Shown in pieces: positions 9,851 through 19,066 of a DNA stretch of 64,000 nucleotides. Position 1 is the first letter of the stretch, and each line of letters begins with the position of its first letter. The stretch lies in assembly GCF_000429665.1 (NCBI RefSeq), contig NZ_AUCH01000019.1, positions 22,219 through 86,218 on the forward strand. Direction: 5' to 3'. The position numbers and the translations under genes are program-made. Source of the stretch: Azovibrio restrictus DSM 23866. GTDB taxonomy: Bacteria; Pseudomonadota; Gammaproteobacteria; Burkholderiales; Rhodocyclaceae. The notes below the pieces were generated by a model. That model searched no databases and had not been told where the DNA came from. It was given only the letters and a program-made list of their open reading frames with translations.

Positions 9851-11020
9851 TCAAATCGGGTCGGAATCAGATTCCGCCCCTTCGACAGATTCCAGCGCTG
9901 CGGCTTCGGCCCGCGCTGCTCTCAGGGTTCGTTTTTCCCGGGCGCACTCCCCGAGGACATCACGCAGCAAGGCAAGACCATCACCTGTCCGCGCACTCAA
10001 CTTGACGCGCTGGATTCTACCATAGCCATCCCGCTCCACCGCCGGGGCCACCCCGGTCAGGTCCACCTTGTTCCAGATCAGGATCTGGGGCACGTGCCGG
10101 GCCCCGATTTCGGCCAGCACCTTGTTGACCTCCTCGATCTGTTCGTCCCGGGCCGCGCTGGCGCTATCCACCACGTGCAGCAGGATGTCTGCATCGGCGG
10201 TGGCCTCCAGGGTGGCCTGGAAGGCAGCCACCAGAGAGTGGGGCAGATCGCGGATGAAACCCACGGTGTCGGAAATGATCACGTGCCCCGCATCCTCCAG
10301 CCAGAGCTTGCGGGAAGTGGTGTCCAGGGTGGCAAAGAGCTGGTTGGCCGCATACACCCCGGCATGGGTCAGGGCGTTGAAGAGGGTGGACTTGCCTGCA
10401 TTGGTGTAGCCCACCAGGGAAACGTTGAGCACGTCGCCCTTCAACCGGGCCTTGCGCTGCACGCCCCGCTGCCGGCTGAGCCGGGAAATGCGCTCCTTGA
10501 GCAGCTTGACCCGGTTGCCCAGCAGGCGCCGGTCGGTTTCCAGCTGGGTTTCCCCGGGACCGCGCAGACCGATGCCGCCCCGCTGCCGCTCCAGGTGGGT
10601 CCAGCCCCGCACCAGCCGGGTGGACAGGTGCTCGAGCTGGGCCAGTTCCACCTGCAGCTTGCCTTCGGCGCTCTGGGCCCGCAAGGCGAAGATGTCGAGG
10701 ATCAGGGCGGTGCGATCGATCACCCGGCATTGCAGGGCCCGCTCCAGGTTGCGCTGCTGTACCGGGGACAGCTCGTGGTTGAAGATCACCAGGTCGGCCC
10801 CGGCGGCTGCCAGGGTGGCGCCGATCTCGTCCACCTTGCCGCGGCCGGCATAGGTCTTGGGGTCCGGGCTATGGCGCCGGCCGCTGATCTCGGCGCAGAC
10901 CAGCCCTCCGGCCGATTCGGTCAGGAGGCGCACTTCTTCGAGCCGTTCGGGAATGTCCCGCTGGCCGAAGTCCAGTTGCACCAGTACGGCCCGTTCGCCG
11001 GCGGAAGGACGATCAAGCAT
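9851..11020 (-). CDS. hflX: GTPase HflX
   Basis: A 389-residue ribosome-associated GTPase that rescues or splits stalled ribosomes under stress. The N-terminal HflX domain carries NPKTYAGRGK-like and NHELSPVQQRNLE motifs. A coiled coil with RGPGETQLE leads into the G domain (P-loop GYTNAGKST at about 206; DTVGFI; NKVD at about 315). It lies between hfq and hflK, the usual hfq-hflX-hflK-hflC order. Confidence 0.97.
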   Translation of the reverse strand: MLDRPSAGERAVLVQLDFGQRDIPERLEEVRLLTESAGGLVCAEISGRRHSPDPKTYAGRGKVDEIGATLAAAGADLVIFNHELSPVQQRNLERALQCRVIDRTALILDIFALRAQSAEGKLQVELAQLEHLSTRLVRGWTHLERQRGGIGLRGPGETQLETDRRLLGNRVKLLKERISRLSRQRGVQRKARLKGDVLNVSLVGYTNAGKSTLFNALTHAGVYAANQLFATLDTTSRKLWLEDAGHVIISDTVGFIRDLPHSLVAAFQATLEATADADILLHVVDSASAARDEQIEEVNKVLAEIGARHVPQILIWNKVDLTGVAPAVERDGYGRIQRVKLSARTGDGLALLRDVLGECAREKRTLRAARAEAAALESVEGAESDSDPI

Positions 11021-11095
11021 GGCGGTCCAGAAAAGGAAACGGGGACACCCGGACCGGGGTCCCCGCAGAAGGGGGCAGATGGATGATCAAACTGT

Positions 11096-11335
11096 TCAGG
11101 CTTCGGCAGCCTGATCCTGCTGGATGTTGACCGGACGGGCCGGCACCACGGTGGAGATGGCGTGCTTGTAGACCATCTGGGTCACGGTATTCTTCAGGAG
11201 CACCACATACTGGTCGAAGGATTCGATCTGGCCCTGCAGCTTGATGCCGTTGACCAGATAGATGGAGACGGGCACGTGCTCCCGACGCAGGGTGTTGAGG
11301 AATGGGTCTTGTAAAAGTTGCCCCTTGTTGCTCAT
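11096..11335 (-). CDS. hfq: RNA chaperone Hfq
   Basis: A 79-residue Sm-like protein that forms a hexamer and pairs small RNAs with mRNAs. It begins MSNKGQLLQDPFLN and contains the diagnostic GIKLQGQIESFDQYVVLLKN and YKHAISTVVP motifs. The ATG at 11335 fits the family; the longer start at 11365 would add ten atypical residues. A short, less structured C-terminus is typical of Betaproteobacteria. It has its own roughly 100-base upstream gap after der. Confidence 0.98.
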   Translation of the reverse strand: MSNKGQLLQDPFLNTLRREHVPVSIYLVNGIKLQGQIESFDQYVVLLKNTVTQMVYKHAISTVVPARPVNIQQDQAAEA

Positions 11336-11433
11336 GGCATGGACTCCAGGAATAGTTGTTATCAAGGGCTTAATTTACCCAATTTCATCGGGGGGCGCCA
11401 GCAAGAGTTTCCCCCGCCCGGCGCCGCTCCGCC

Positions 11434-12759
11434 CTAATCCTTGTCGGCGTAAGGGTTATGACTGGTGTTGAACTGGATGCGCAAGGGGGTGCCATCCAGT
11501 TTGAATACATGGCGGAAGATGTTTTCCAGGTAGCGCTGGTAGCTGTTGGGGATGTGCTCCAGGGCATTGCCGTGAATGACGATGATGGGCGGATTGGAGC
11601 CCCCCTGGTGGGCGTAGCGCATCTTCGGCCGGAAGGCGCCATGGCGGGGCGGGGCCTGGCGCGCCACGGCATCGATCAGCACCCGGGTGAGCTTGGGCGT
11701 GGGCAGCTTGGCCATGGCCGCGGCGTAGGCGCCGTTTACCGACTTGAACAGGTTGTCCAGGCCGATGTTTTCCTTGGCCGAGATGAAATGCACCTTGGCG
11801 AATTCCAGGAACTTGAGCTTGCGCTCGATGGTGCCGCGCACCTGCTCCTTGGTGTAATGATCCAGGCCATCCCACTTGTTCACCGCCACCACCAGGGCCC
11901 GGCCGGACTGGACCACGAAATCCGCCACATGGGCGTCCTGGTCGGAGATGTCCTGCTGGGCATCGAGCATCAGGATCACCACGTGGGCGTCCTCGATGGA
12001 TTGCAGGGTCTTCACCACCGAGAACTTCTCGATGGCCTCGAACACCTTGCCCTTCTTGCGCAGGCCTGCCGTGTCGATGAGGCTGTATTTCTTGCCGTTA
12101 CGCTCGAAATCCACGTAGATGGCGTCCCGGGTGGTACCGGGCATGTCGAAGGCGATCACCCGCTCCTCGCCGATCAGGGCATTGATCAGGGTGGACTTGC
12201 CCACATTGGGGCGCCCGGCGATGGCCACCTTGAGCACGTCGGGGCGCTCCTCCTCTTCCTCCGGCTCGGGGAAGGAGGCCAGGGCCATGTCCACCAGGTT
12301 GCGCACCCCCTCCCCGTGGGAGGCGGAGATGGGATGGGGATCGCCCAGGCCCAGTTCGTGGAATTCCGCCGACACCATGCCCTGGTTCATGCCTTCGGTC
12401 TTGTTGACCGCCACGAACACGGGCCGCTCCAGGCGCCGCAGCTTGTTGGCGATTTCCTTGTCCTGGGGCGTCAGGCCGCCACGACCGTCCACCACGAAGA
12501 TGATGGCATCCGCCTCGGCGATGGCCTGCTCGGTCTGGCGCGCCATCTCGTGCAGGATGCCTTCCTTGATCAGGGGCTCGAAGCCGCCGGTATCCACCAC
12601 CAGGAAGGGCTTGTAGCCCAGGCGGCCATGGCCGTAGTGACGATCCCGGGTCAGGCCCGGAAAATCGGCAACGATGGCATCACGGCTCCTGGTGAGACGG
12701 TTGAACAGCGTGGATTTGCCCACATTGGGGCGCCCCACCAGGGCGATAGTCGGTTTCAT
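11434..12759 (-). CDS. der: Ribosome biogenesis GTPase Der (EngA)
   Basis: A 441-residue protein with two tandem G domains. P-loops GRPNVGKST occur near residues 8 and 184, each followed by DTGGF/DTAGL and NK-D motifs, then a KH-like C-terminal domain. Der is essential for 50S subunit assembly. The ATG at 12759 overlaps the bamB stop (ATGA), showing coupling; the longer upstream reading is bamB read in another frame. Confidence 0.97.
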   Translation of the reverse strand: MKPTIALVGRPNVGKSTLFNRLTRSRDAIVADFPGLTRDRHYGHGRLGYKPFLVVDTGGFEPLIKEGILHEMARQTEQAIAEADAIIFVVDGRGGLTPQDKEIANKLRRLERPVFVAVNKTEGMNQGMVSAEFHELGLGDPHPISASHGEGVRNLVDMALASFPEPEEEEERPDVLKVAIAGRPNVGKSTLINALIGEERVIAFDMPGTTRDAIYVDFERNGKKYSLIDTAGLRKKGKVFEAIEKFSVVKTLQSIEDAHVVILMLDAQQDISDQDAHVADFVVQSGRALVVAVNKWDGLDHYTKEQVRGTIERKLKFLEFAKVHFISAKENIGLDNLFKSVNGAYAAAMAKLPTPKLTRVLIDAVARQAPPRHGAFRPKMRYAHQGGSNPPIIVIHGNALEHIPNSYQRYLENIFRHVFKLDGTPLRIQFNTSHNPYADKD

Positions 12760-13925
12760 TGAACATCCAGAGCGTATACGTTCCCCGAGCGGGTCTGAAC
12801 CAGGATCTGGTTCCCCAGGCGCTGGGGAGCGCTGTTGATGGGGCTGCCATCGGTGGTGAAGCGGGCGGCAAAAGCGCCGTCGTCGCGGTTCAGGAGGTGC
12901 ACCACCCCCTGGGCATCCCCCACGGCCAGGTAGTTCCGCCCTGCGGTCATGGGCGCGGTGACCCGGCGCATGAAGAGTTTGTCCTGCTTCCACAGGCTGC
13001 CGCCGGAATCCAGGGAGAGGGCCTGGATGGCACTGCTGTCGTCGGTCACATAGACGCTGCGGCTATCCAGGGTAAGCCCGGCGGCCGAGGAAATGTCCCG
13101 GGACCAGACGGTATTGCCCCCCTGGGAGAAGTCAAAGCAGGTCACCCGGCCCTGGTAGGCGACGGCACAGCCCAGGGGGCCGCCGGCAGCGGGCTGGGCC
13201 ACCACGTCGGCCACCCGGTCCAGTTCCGTGGCGCCCTTGGGCAGGGCCACGGTACCTTCCCAGACCGGCGCGCCGTTGTGCAGTGCCAGGGCCACCAGCT
13301 TGCCGCCGGGGAAACCGGTCAGGACAAAGCGGTCGGCGATCATCATCGGGGCGGTGCTGCGCAGGGACAGGGTGGGCGTGGGACGCTGGTACAGCCACTT
13401 GCGCTTGCCCTGGGCGTCCAGAGCCACCACCCGGTTGTCACCGCTGCGCACCACGATCATGTCCCCTTCCACCAGGGGCGGAGCCAGCACTTCGCTGCTC
13501 ACCCGGGCCTGCCACAGGGGCGAACCGTCCCGGGCCGAGAAGGCCAGCACCTCGCCGGTGCCCGTGCCCACCACGACCGTGACCCCGTCGCTGCCGACCC
13601 CGGCGGACAGGGGCTTGCCAGCGTTGATGCGCCAGACGGCCTGACCGCCCTCCAGCTTGGCGATGCTGCCGTCGGCGGCGGCGACGAATACCGCGTTGCC
13701 GGCCACAGCGGGATAGAACACCGCATTACCGGCCTTGCCGATCTGGTAATTCCAGTCCTGGCGCAGTTCCGCCGTGGCCTGGATGGGCGTCAGCTCGGCC
13801 ATTTTCGGGCCCTTGCTGGCGAAGGGGTTGAGGCTGTCGAAGGAGGGGGTGATGGACTCCAGGGTCGAACACCCCGCCAGCAGACCGCCCATCAGGACAG
13901 CCAGCGGCAGCAGGCGGCGGGCCAT
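12756..13925 (-). CDS. bamB: Outer membrane assembly lipoprotein BamB
   Basis: A 389-residue lipoprotein (lipobox LLAGC, cysteine near residue 19) with an eight-blade beta-propeller made of PQQ-like repeats (for example GTGTGEVLAFSARDG, RDDGAFAARF). BamB helps BamA insert beta-barrel proteins into the outer membrane. The bamB-der-hfq order is standard in Betaproteobacteria. It overlaps der at its 3' end and the YfgM-like gene at its 5' end by single-base junctions. Confidence 0.96.
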   Translation of the reverse strand: MARRLLPLAVLMGGLLAGCSTLESITPSFDSLNPFASKGPKMAELTPIQATAELRQDWNYQIGKAGNAVFYPAVAGNAVFVAAADGSIAKLEGGQAVWRINAGKPLSAGVGSDGVTVVVGTGTGEVLAFSARDGSPLWQARVSSEVLAPPLVEGDMIVVRSGDNRVVALDAQGKRKWLYQRPTPTLSLRSTAPMMIADRFVLTGFPGGKLVALALHNGAPVWEGTVALPKGATELDRVADVVAQPAAGGPLGCAVAYQGRVTCFDFSQGGNTVWSRDISSAAGLTLDSRSVYVTDDSSAIQALSLDSGGSLWKQDKLFMRRVTAPMTAGRNYLAVGDAQGVVHLLNRDDGAFAARFTTDGSPINSAPQRLGNQILVQTRSGNVYALDVQ

Positions 13926-14590
13926 CAGGCCGCCCCTCCCAGGGCGTCGAGCTTCTGGTGCAGGAGCTGGGAAACGGGACTCCGGCCGGCCTCACCCGTG
14001 CCGTCCTTGCTGTCCTTCTCCTGGGCCTCCAGGGCTTCCTTGTAGGCAGCCCGGGCCTCGTCCTGCTTGCCCTGGGCCACCAGCACGTCACCCTTGAGTT
14101 CCGCGTAGGCCGCGGCCAGGGCGGGGCCGGGCTTGTGGGCCAGCTCCTTCAGGGCTTCATCGTAGGCCTGCTCGTCCAGCATCACGCCAGCCAGACGCAG
14201 GTGGGCCACGTCGCGCAGCTCATCCTTGCCATGGGCCGCCACCCAGGCCAGCTGGGCCCGGGCGGTCTTGGCATCGCCGGATTCGAAGGAAACCTTGGCC
14301 GCCATCAGGGTGCCCATGGGGGCATAGGCGGTGGAGCCGAATTTTTCCGTCAGTTCCCCGGCGATGGTGCGCACCCGCTGGGTGTCCTCCTTCACCATGG
14401 CCTGCTGCAGGGCGCCGAACAGGGCGCTGGCCTGGGCCGCCTGCTGGCCCTGGTACCAGTTCCAGCCCTGCCAGGCCACCACGGCGACGGCCAGGGCAGA
14501 GACGGTCCAGGTGATCAGGTTGCCATGCTGCTGCCACCAGGCCTTGAGATTGTCGATTTGTTCCTGCTCTTCCAGATCGTAGACGGCCAT
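13925..14590 (-). CDS. YfgM-like TPR membrane protein
   Basis: A 221-residue protein: a short cytoplasmic N-terminus (MAVYDLEEQEQIDNLKAWW), one membrane segment at about residues 24-43, and a periplasmic TPR-like helical region rich in Ala. It matches the YfgM family, an ancillary subunit of the SecYEG translocon that hands exported proteins to periplasmic chaperones. Its position between hisS and bamB is the family's usual one. Confidence 0.92.
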   Translation of the reverse strand: MAVYDLEEQEQIDNLKAWWQQHGNLITWTVSALAVAVVAWQGWNWYQGQQAAQASALFGALQQAMVKEDTQRVRTIAGELTEKFGSTAYAPMGTLMAAKVSFESGDAKTARAQLAWVAAHGKDELRDVAHLRLAGVMLDEQAYDEALKELAHKPGPALAAAYAELKGDVLVAQGKQDEARAAYKEALEAQEKDSKDGTGEAGRSPVSQLLHQKLDALGGAA

Positions 14591-14591
14591 G

Positions 14592-15884
14592 TCAGGCTTC
14601 CTCTTCTTGGGTATCCAGCAATTGATCGATGATGACTTCGGCCAGATTCTCGGCCTTCAGGCGTTGTTGCGCCACCCCCTCGTCGCGCAGGGCTTTCAGC
14701 TGCACCTCGCCCGCCGCCGCCTCGTCGTCGCCAATCACCACGGCAAACAGGGCCCCGGAGGCGTCGGCCTTCTTCATCTGGGACTTGAAGCTGCCGCCGC
14801 CGCAATGGAGGATCACGTCGATGCCGTTGTCCCGCAGGCCTTCGGCCACCCGGAAAGCCAAGCGGGCAGCGGTTTCGCCCTGATGCACCACGTACACGTC
14901 GGTGCCCTTGGGCGCCGGCTCGCCGCCGGAGTCCCGGATCAGGGCGATCAGCCGCTCGACCCCCATGGCAAAGCCACAGGCCGGGGTGGCCTTGCCCCCC
15001 AGTTGCTGCACCAGGCCGTCGTAGCGGCCACCGGCGCAAACGGTGCCCTGGGCCCCCAGCTTGTCGGTCACCCACTCGAACACGGTGAGATTGTAGTAAT
15101 CGAGACCCCGCACCAGGCGCGGGTTGATCTCGAAGGGAATGCCGGCATCCTTCAAGATCTGCTGCACCCCGTTGAAGTGGGCCAGGGATGCCTCGCCCAG
15201 GTAGTCGATCAGCTTGGGCGCCCCGGCGCACATGTCCTGCAGGGCCGGATTCTTGGTGTCCAGGATGCGCAGGGGATTGGTGTACAGGCGGCGCTTGGCT
15301 TCCTCGTCCAGTATCTCCTGGAAGCCTTCCAGATAGGCGATCAGATCGGCCCGGTGCCGGGCCCGCTCCTCGGGCTGGCCCAGGCTGTTCAACTGCAGGC
15401 GGATGTCGTCCAGGCCCAGGTCGCCCCAGAGCCGCGCGATCATCAGGATCTGCTCGGCATCCACGTCGGGACCGGCGAAGCCGAAGGCTTCCACGCCGAT
15501 CTGGTGGAACTGGCGGTAGCGGCCCTTCTGGGGCCGCTCGTGGCGGAACATGGGGCCCATGTAATAGAGGCGCTGGGCCACCTGATTGGCCAGCCCGTGC
15601 TGGATCACCGCGCGCACGCAGCCGGCCGTGCCTTCGGGGCGCAGGGTGAGCTGCTCACCGTTCAAGCTGTCCTCGAAGGAATACATTTCCTTCTCGACGA
15701 TGTCGGTGACCTCGCCGATGGCCCGCTTGAACAGGGGGGTGGGCTCGACGATGGGCATGCGGATGGGCTTGTAGCCATAGCTCTTGAGGCGGTCGGAGAC
15801 AGCCTCTTCAAAGAGTTCCCAGAATTCGGCTTCAGCCGGCAGGATGTCGTTCATCCCCCGGACGGACTGCAGGTTTTGACTCAT
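14592..15884 (-). CDS. hisS: Histidyl-tRNA synthetase
   Basis: A 430-residue class II synthetase that charges tRNA-His. Visible motifs are motif 2 RPEGTAGCVRA, the FRHERPQKGRYRQFHQIGVE segment, the histidine-A motif LVRGLDYYN, and the C-terminal anticodon-binding domain. Its length is that of a catalytic HisS, in contrast to the shorter HisZ at 6328-7482. It is followed two bases later by the YfgM-like gene and overlaps the ispG stop. Confidence 0.97.
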   Translation of the reverse strand: MSQNLQSVRGMNDILPAEAEFWELFEEAVSDRLKSYGYKPIRMPIVEPTPLFKRAIGEVTDIVEKEMYSFEDSLNGEQLTLRPEGTAGCVRAVIQHGLANQVAQRLYYMGPMFRHERPQKGRYRQFHQIGVEAFGFAGPDVDAEQILMIARLWGDLGLDDIRLQLNSLGQPEERARHRADLIAYLEGFQEILDEEAKRRLYTNPLRILDTKNPALQDMCAGAPKLIDYLGEASLAHFNGVQQILKDAGIPFEINPRLVRGLDYYNLTVFEWVTDKLGAQGTVCAGGRYDGLVQQLGGKATPACGFAMGVERLIALIRDSGGEPAPKGTDVYVVHQGETAARLAFRVAEGLRDNGIDVILHCGGGSFKSQMKKADASGALFAVVIGDDEAAAGEVQLKALRDEGVAQQRLKAENLAEVIIDQLLDTQEEEA

Positions 15885-17122
15885 TGGACTTTCTTCGGGT
15901 ACTTGCGGGCCACGTAGGCCTCGATGATCTGGATGAATTCGGCGCCGATCTTCTCGCCCTTCAGGGTGACGGTCTTCTCCCCATCCTCATAGACCGGGGC
16001 GGACGGGGCCTCGCCGGTGCCGGGGAGCGAAATGCCGATGTTGGCATGCTTGGACTCCCCCGGGCCATTGACCACGCAGCCCATCACCGCCAGGGTCATG
16101 TTTTCCACCCCGTCGTGAGCTTCGCGCCACTCGGGCATGCGGGCGCGCACGTGTTCCTGCACGTCCCGGGCCAGCTCCTGAAAGAAGCTGGAGGTGGTGC
16201 GGCCGCAGCCGGGGCAGGCCACCACCTGGGGGGTGAAGGCCCTGAGGCCCATGGTCTGCAGGATTTCCTGGGCGACGATCACTTCCTGGGTGCGGGAACC
16301 GCCCGGCTCCGGCGTCAGGGAAATGCGGATGGTGTCGCCGATGCCCTGCTGCAGCAACACGGCCAGGGCCGCCGTGGAGGCGACGATGCCCTTGGAACCC
16401 ATGCCGGCCTCGGTGAGGCCCAGGTGCAGGGCATAGCTGGAGCGGGCCGCCAGCTCCTGGTAGATGGCGATCAGGTCCTGGACGCTGGACACCTTGCAGG
16501 AGAGGATGATGCGCTCCCCGGCCAGCCCCAGGGCCTCGGCCTGGGCGGCGGATTCCAGGGCCGAGGTGACCATGGCCTCGCGCATGATGGCGGTGGTGTC
16601 CAGGGGCTCGGCCCGGCGACTGTTCTCGTCCATGATGCGGGCCAGCACCGACTGGTCCAGGCTGCCCCAGTTCACGCCGATGCGCACCGGCTTCTGGTAA
16701 CGACAGGCCAGCTCGATCATGGCCGCGAACTGCTCGTCCTTCTTCTTGCCGAAGCCCACGTTGCCCGGGTTGATCCGGTACTTGGCCAGGGCCTCGGCGC
16801 AGGCCGGGTGTTCGGTGAGGAGCCGGTGGCCGTTGTAGTGGAAGTCGCCGATCAGGGGCACGTCGCAGCCCATGCGATCCAGGTGCTCGCGAATCCTGGG
16901 CACGGCGGCGGCGGCTTCCGGGGTATTCACGGTGATGCGCACCAGTTCGGAACCAGCCCGGTTCAGCTCGGCGCACTGGATCGCCGTGGCCACGTAATCG
17001 GCCGTGTCCGTGTTGGTCATGGACTGGATCACCACCGGCGCCTTGCCCCCCAGGGGCACATGGCCCACCAGGCAGGAACGGGTGGCCGGCTGGGCCGGCA
17101 GTTTGCCATGCATCTTGTTCAT
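15881..17122 (-). CDS. ispG: 4-hydroxy-3-methylbut-2-enyl diphosphate synthase
   Basis: A 413-residue iron-sulfur enzyme of the MEP isoprenoid pathway that reduces MEcPP to HMBPP. The TIM-barrel half (VIQSMTNTDTADYVATA, IGDFHYNGHRLL) is followed by the cluster-binding half with VACPGCGRT and MGCVVNGPGESKHANIGISLPG. Its length agrees with the long betaproteobacterial form. It lies between rodZ and hisS, the classical rodZ-ispG-hisS order. Confidence 0.97.
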   Translation of the reverse strand: MNKMHGKLPAQPATRSCLVGHVPLGGKAPVVIQSMTNTDTADYVATAIQCAELNRAGSELVRITVNTPEAAAAVPRIREHLDRMGCDVPLIGDFHYNGHRLLTEHPACAEALAKYRINPGNVGFGKKKDEQFAAMIELACRYQKPVRIGVNWGSLDQSVLARIMDENSRRAEPLDTTAIMREAMVTSALESAAQAEALGLAGERIILSCKVSSVQDLIAIYQELAARSSYALHLGLTEAGMGSKGIVASTAALAVLLQQGIGDTIRISLTPEPGGSRTQEVIVAQEILQTMGLRAFTPQVVACPGCGRTTSSFFQELARDVQEHVRARMPEWREAHDGVENMTLAVMGCVVNGPGESKHANIGISLPGTGEAPSAPVYEDGEKTVTLKGEKIGAEFIQIIEAYVARKYPKKVQ

Positions 17123-17132
17123 GAAAACCTGC

Positions 17133-18281
17133 TTACTGGAGGGTCACACGCGCCACATCGCTCTCGGCGTTGGGCTGCAGGGGCACGGACTGCCCCTTGT
17201 ACTGCAACTGCACGTAGGAGGCATTGCCCACCACCACGCTGAGGGGAGGCACCCCGGTGATTTCCCGGGTGCTGCCCGCAGGATGCAGCCGGGAGGTGAT
17301 CAGATTGCCATCCTTGTCCCGCACTTCCACCCAGGAATCCCGGGTGAAGCGGAAGCTCACAACCTGCCCGGCCACCGGTGCCGCAGCCTGAGCGGCTGGC
17401 GCTGGAACAGGTGCCGCTGCCGGGGTGACGGGCGGGAGCGTCCGCACCGGAGCGGCAGCCGGGGCAGCAACTGCGGCCGGGGGCTGGCTCCCAGGTACGG
17501 GAGCTGTCGGCGCGGCCACGTGCGGAGCGGCCACGGGCGCGGCCACCGGAGCGCCAGCAGGCGGATTGCCGGGAACCGCCGGCGCGGCGCCGGTCGCCGG
17601 GGCAACGGGTGCAGCAGGAGCCGGGGCCCCAGGAGGCTGGACAGCAGCCGTGGGGGCCGGGGCCGGAGCCGCTGCAGCGGCGGGGTCCGTTGCCTGAACA
17701 GCGGCAGCAGCCCCCTCAGTGCCGGCTTCCGCCCCCTGGGCGGGAGCGGGCTCGGCAGGAGGGAACAGGGGCTCGCCCGGAGAGGCCGGGGCCAGGGCCA
17801 CGGGATCCGGCACGGGCTTTTTCACCCAGAACTGGTCCGGCAGGAAGAAATAGGCCAGGGCGGCCCCCAGGATCAGCAGCAGGCCGGCGGCCACGGTCAG
17901 CATGTCCCGGCTCACGCCCCGTCCCTGTCCGGGCATGGTGACGTGGGTGGATTCTGGCAGTTCCAGACCCGGGGCAGCCAGTTCCCGCACCCCGTCCAGG
18001 AGATCCAGGAGGGGAGCTGCATCGAGCTGCACGGCCCGGGCGTAGTTGCGGACAAAGCCGCGCACGAAGGTCTTGCCCGGCAGACCGGAAAGATCGCCCC
18101 GCTCCAGGGCTTCCACCTGCCGCTCACCCAGGCGCAGCAGGCGGGCCAGCTCGGTGAGCTGCAGCCCCCGGGCTTCCCGCGCGGCGCGCAGCTGGGCCCC
18201 TACCCGGGCTTCCGGCGCCACGTCCGCCGCGTTTTCCACGGCAGCGGCCGGTGCATCGAATCCCGTCACCATCTCAGTCAT
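17133..18281 (-). CDS. rodZ: RodZ-like cytoskeletal protein
   Basis: A 382-residue bitopic protein: an N-terminal Xre-type helix-turn-helix at about residues 25-95 (LRAAREARGLQLTELARLLRL), one membrane segment at about 127-147, a long Ala/Pro-rich periplasmic linker at about 150-295, and a C-terminal DUF4115 domain (FTRDSWVEVRDKDGNLI). RodZ links MreB filaments to the wall-synthesis machinery and maintains rod shape. The linker is strongly low-complexity. It overlaps the pilW stop. Confidence 0.93.
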   Translation of the reverse strand: MTEMVTGFDAPAAAVENAADVAPEARVGAQLRAAREARGLQLTELARLLRLGERQVEALERGDLSGLPGKTFVRGFVRNYARAVQLDAAPLLDLLDGVRELAAPGLELPESTHVTMPGQGRGVSRDMLTVAAGLLLILGAALAYFFLPDQFWVKKPVPDPVALAPASPGEPLFPPAEPAPAQGAEAGTEGAAAAVQATDPAAAAAPAPAPTAAVQPPGAPAPAAPVAPATGAAPAVPGNPPAGAPVAAPVAAPHVAAPTAPVPGSQPPAAVAAPAAAPVRTLPPVTPAAAPVPAPAAQAAAPVAGQVVSFRFTRDSWVEVRDKDGNLITSRLHPAGSTREITGVPPLSVVVGNASYVQLQYKGQSVPLQPNAESDVARVTLQ

Positions 18282-19066
18282 TCGTAATTACCCTTGAGGA
18301 GTTCCTGGTACTCGGGAGAGGCCACATAGAGCCGGCGCAACTGGGCCGTCATGCTGCTCTCCTCTGCCTTGTTGCCCAGCTTGCGCTCGATACGCACCCC
18401 CAGCCACAGGGCCTCGGCAGGAGGCTGGCCGCCCAGGCGCATCATTTCCAGCAGGCGGTTGCGGGCCTCGGTCATGTTGCCCTGGGTATAGGCCAGCTTG
18501 GCCAGCTGCAGCTGGGCCTGGGGACCACCGTCCTTGGCCAGACGCAGGGCATGGGTCAGGTATTCCCGGGCACCCTCCAGGTCTCCGGCCTTGAGGGCGC
18601 AGGTCCCGGCATTGACGTAGGCCCGCTCGGGAGTGGAATACAGGGGATTCTTCACCGCGGCAAGGAAGTAGGTCACCGATTCCTTGGCCCGGTCCCGCTG
18701 GCAGAGGTACCAGCCATAGTTGTTGTTCACGTCCGGGTCCCCCGGCGCCAGGCCCAGGGCTTTCTTGAAATCGGCCTCGGCCGAGGTAAATTCCCGCAGG
18801 GCCGTATAGACCAGGGCCCGGACACTGTAGGCGGAGGCGTAGCCGGGATCCGCCTCGATGGCGACCCCGGTTTCTTCCAGGGCCACGGCCATGTTGCCAT
18901 CCTGGAGATACATGGCACCCAGCTCCGTGTGCAGCCGCGCCCGGGTACGGGCATCGGTGGCCACCTGATTGGTGTGAGTGGATTCGGGAACCACGACCTG
19001 GGCCGCGACGGGCAGGCTCCCCAGGGACAACAGACAGGCTGACAACAGGACTACGCTTCTGATCAC
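18278..19066 (-). CDS. pilW: Type IV pilus biogenesis/stability protein PilW (PilF)
   Basis: A 262-residue exported TPR protein. A signal peptide (VVLLSACLLSLGSLPVAAQ) is followed by about six TPR units (LGAMYLQDGNMAVALEETGVAIEADP, YAYNNYGWYL-like repeats). PilW/PilF is the pilotin that assembles the PilQ secretin. Its place between rlmN and rodZ is conserved in Beta- and Gammaproteobacteria. The start overlaps the rlmN stop. Confidence 0.92.
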   Translation of the reverse strand: MIRSVVLLSACLLSLGSLPVAAQVVVPESTHTNQVATDARTRARLHTELGAMYLQDGNMAVALEETGVAIEADPGYASAYSVRALVYTALREFTSAEADFKKALGLAPGDPDVNNNYGWYLCQRDRAKESVTYFLAAVKNPLYSTPERAYVNAGTCALKAGDLEGAREYLTHALRLAKDGGPQAQLQLAKLAYTQGNMTEARNRLLEMMRLGGQPPAEALWLGVRIERKLGNKAEESSMTAQLRRLYVASPEYQELLKGNYE